Part shown: positions 63,041-64,000 of the stretch, piece after piece
Position numbering within the stretch: the stretch's first letter is position 1
Layout of the letters: each line of letters begins with the position of its first letter
NCBI RefSeq assembly: GCF_033958435.1
Contig: NC_134138.1
Span: 188,701,298 to 188,765,297, forward strand
Direction: 5' to 3'
Source: Carettochelys insculpta
Lineage: Eukaryota > Chordata > Testudines > Carettochelyidae
DNA: 64,000 nucleotides
Program-made: the position numbers and the translations under genes
Notes under the pieces: generated by a model
Seen by the model: only the letters and a program-made list of their open reading frames with translations
What the model was told of the DNA's origin: nothing
The model's database searches: none

Positions 63041-63589
63041 CAGTAAACCTTCGATTCACTGGACCCCAATTTAGCAGGCATCGGGCATAATGGACTGTCC
63101 GTCAGGTCTCCCTACCCCAAGGAAAGTAAATGCCAGCAACTCACCAGAGCCACCGCTGGAGCTATCACCGCCATGGCTGGAGGAGCAGCTGGAGGAGCCG
63201 CCGCCACTGTCAGTCCCCCGCTGTGCCTGGAGCTGCCGCCATGGCTCTGGGGCCCCCGCCACAGCTGGAGCTGCCAAAGCGGTTGGAGGAGCAGCTGCAG
63301 CTAGGGCCACCACGCGCTGCTCCCACCAAGGGTGGGTCACATACACAGGCAGGCGGCACATGCCCCATCCCTGGTGGGAGGAGCACACGGTGACTCCAGC
63401 GGCAGTCGTCCCAGCCGCTCTGGCAGTTCCTGCAGTCACAGCGGCAGCTCTGGCAGCTCCATTGGAAGCAGTGGCTCTGGTGAGTCACTGACATTTATGG
63501 GGAGGAGGGTGCTATGGTGGATTTAATGGACTTCCGGCATTAAGGGACACCGTTCCCCCCAATTAGTCCATTAAACTGAGGGTTTACTG
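63041..63589. mobile_element. TA-flanked pogo-like MITE with minisatellite core
   Basis: TA/CAGTAAACCTTCGATTCACTG at the left and GAGGGTTTACTG/TA at the right. The core is made of GGAGCAGCTGGAGGAGCC-like units and Ala/Gly/Ser-biased spurious frames. Confidence 0.85.
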
Positions 63590-63754
63590 TATATTTAAAT
63601 TGCTTTGTTCTCCGTTTAAAACTCCACCTTAAAATCTTAAAGCTTCCCTCCACCACTAGTGATTTTATCCTTTTACCAAATGAAAAAAAAACACTGCTTT
63701 CCCCCTTTAAATTGATATTCTCGTAGAAATGAAGTTAACGTGACTTTGCATTTG

Positions 63755-63965
63755 CTTGTATGCAGCATTGTAGCCATGGCAGTCCTAGGATATTAGAGAC
63801 AGAAAGTGGGTGAGGTAGTTATCTTACATTGACTTAAGCTCTGTTTGTGAGAGACAGGCTTTTGAGCTTACACAGAGCTCTTCCTCAGATCTGAGAAATT
63901 AGCTGTGTCACAGCTAAACACCAGATGGAACAGAAGAAGATTTAGCATAAATAGTTAATATATAC
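63755..63965 (-). mobile_element. Penelope-like or related retroelement 3' tail
   Basis: On minus: AGATCTGAGGAAGAGCTCTG, TGTAAGCTCAAAAGCC and AGGATATTAGAGACAG complement. It resembles the tail type with GAGCTCTGTGTAAGCTC found with these elements. Family assignment by style only. Confidence 0.45.
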
Positions 63966-64000
63966 ATCAAGGGAATACGCAAGTTTAAATGGACTGTTTG

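Noticed and set aside
63071..63491. Ala/Ser/Gly-rich frames on both strands
   Set aside because: Inside the MITE at 63.0 kb and made of its repeat units.

Overview
The window looks like nuclear DNA of a non-avian sauropsid, most likely a turtle. The evidence is large introns, a vertebrate CpG island, three vertebrate-type genes, and interspersed repeats dominated by Penelope-like retroelements, hAT elements and two groups of short terminal-inverted-repeat elements. The turtle assignment is an inference from repeat style and not a proof.

Three genes are supported. (1) 1.6-9.9 kb, minus strand: an apparently intact homologue of bucky ball / Velo1 (BUC), the vertebrate Balbiani-body and germ-plasm organiser. 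I reconstruct five coding exons with compatible splice phases encoding about 804 residues. (2) 25.6-32.9 kb, plus strand: KBTBD2, a BTB-BACK-Kelch adaptor of CUL3 ubiquitin ligase, with three coding exons and 623 residues. Its promoter probably lies in the CpG island at 11.9-13.35 kb, which would make a 12-kb 5' intron and place the promoter about 2 kb from the divergent BUC gene. (3) 52.0-61.8 kb, minus strand: the last six coding exons of AVL9, whose upstream exons lie beyond the right edge. KBTBD2 and AVL9 are convergent, the same relative arrangement as in the human genome as I recall it.

The rest is intron and intergenic DNA with many mobile elements. Five hAT-type elements have recognisable 8-bp target duplications (20.9, 40.6, 56.8, 57.8 and 60.7 kb). 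TA-flanked pogo-like MITEs with termini of the CAGTAAACC or CAGGT type lie at 3.4, 7.8, 34.2, 43.9, 49.8 and 63.0 kb, plus weaker relatives at 20.1 and 22.2 kb; several have proline-codon-like C-rich minisatellite cores. A second group of palindromic elements starts with GGC(T)-TGTCTAC-like ends and carries 3-bp target duplications (4.8, 11.4, 22.8, 24.4, 43.2 and 46.7 kb); the 46.7-kb copy is a 436-bp nearly perfect palindrome. Penelope-like elements occur as 3' tails, as a decayed RT-GIY-YIG body (45.7-47.4 kb) split by that palindrome, and as two inverted-repeat insertions with 12-15 bp target duplications (17.7 and 57.4 kb).

The most interesting item biologically is BUC: a rarely annotated, fast-evolving germ-plasm scaffold gene sitting head-to-head with KBTBD2. 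No tRNA or rRNA gene, CRISPR array or operon was seen, and no retrovirus-like element was recognised.
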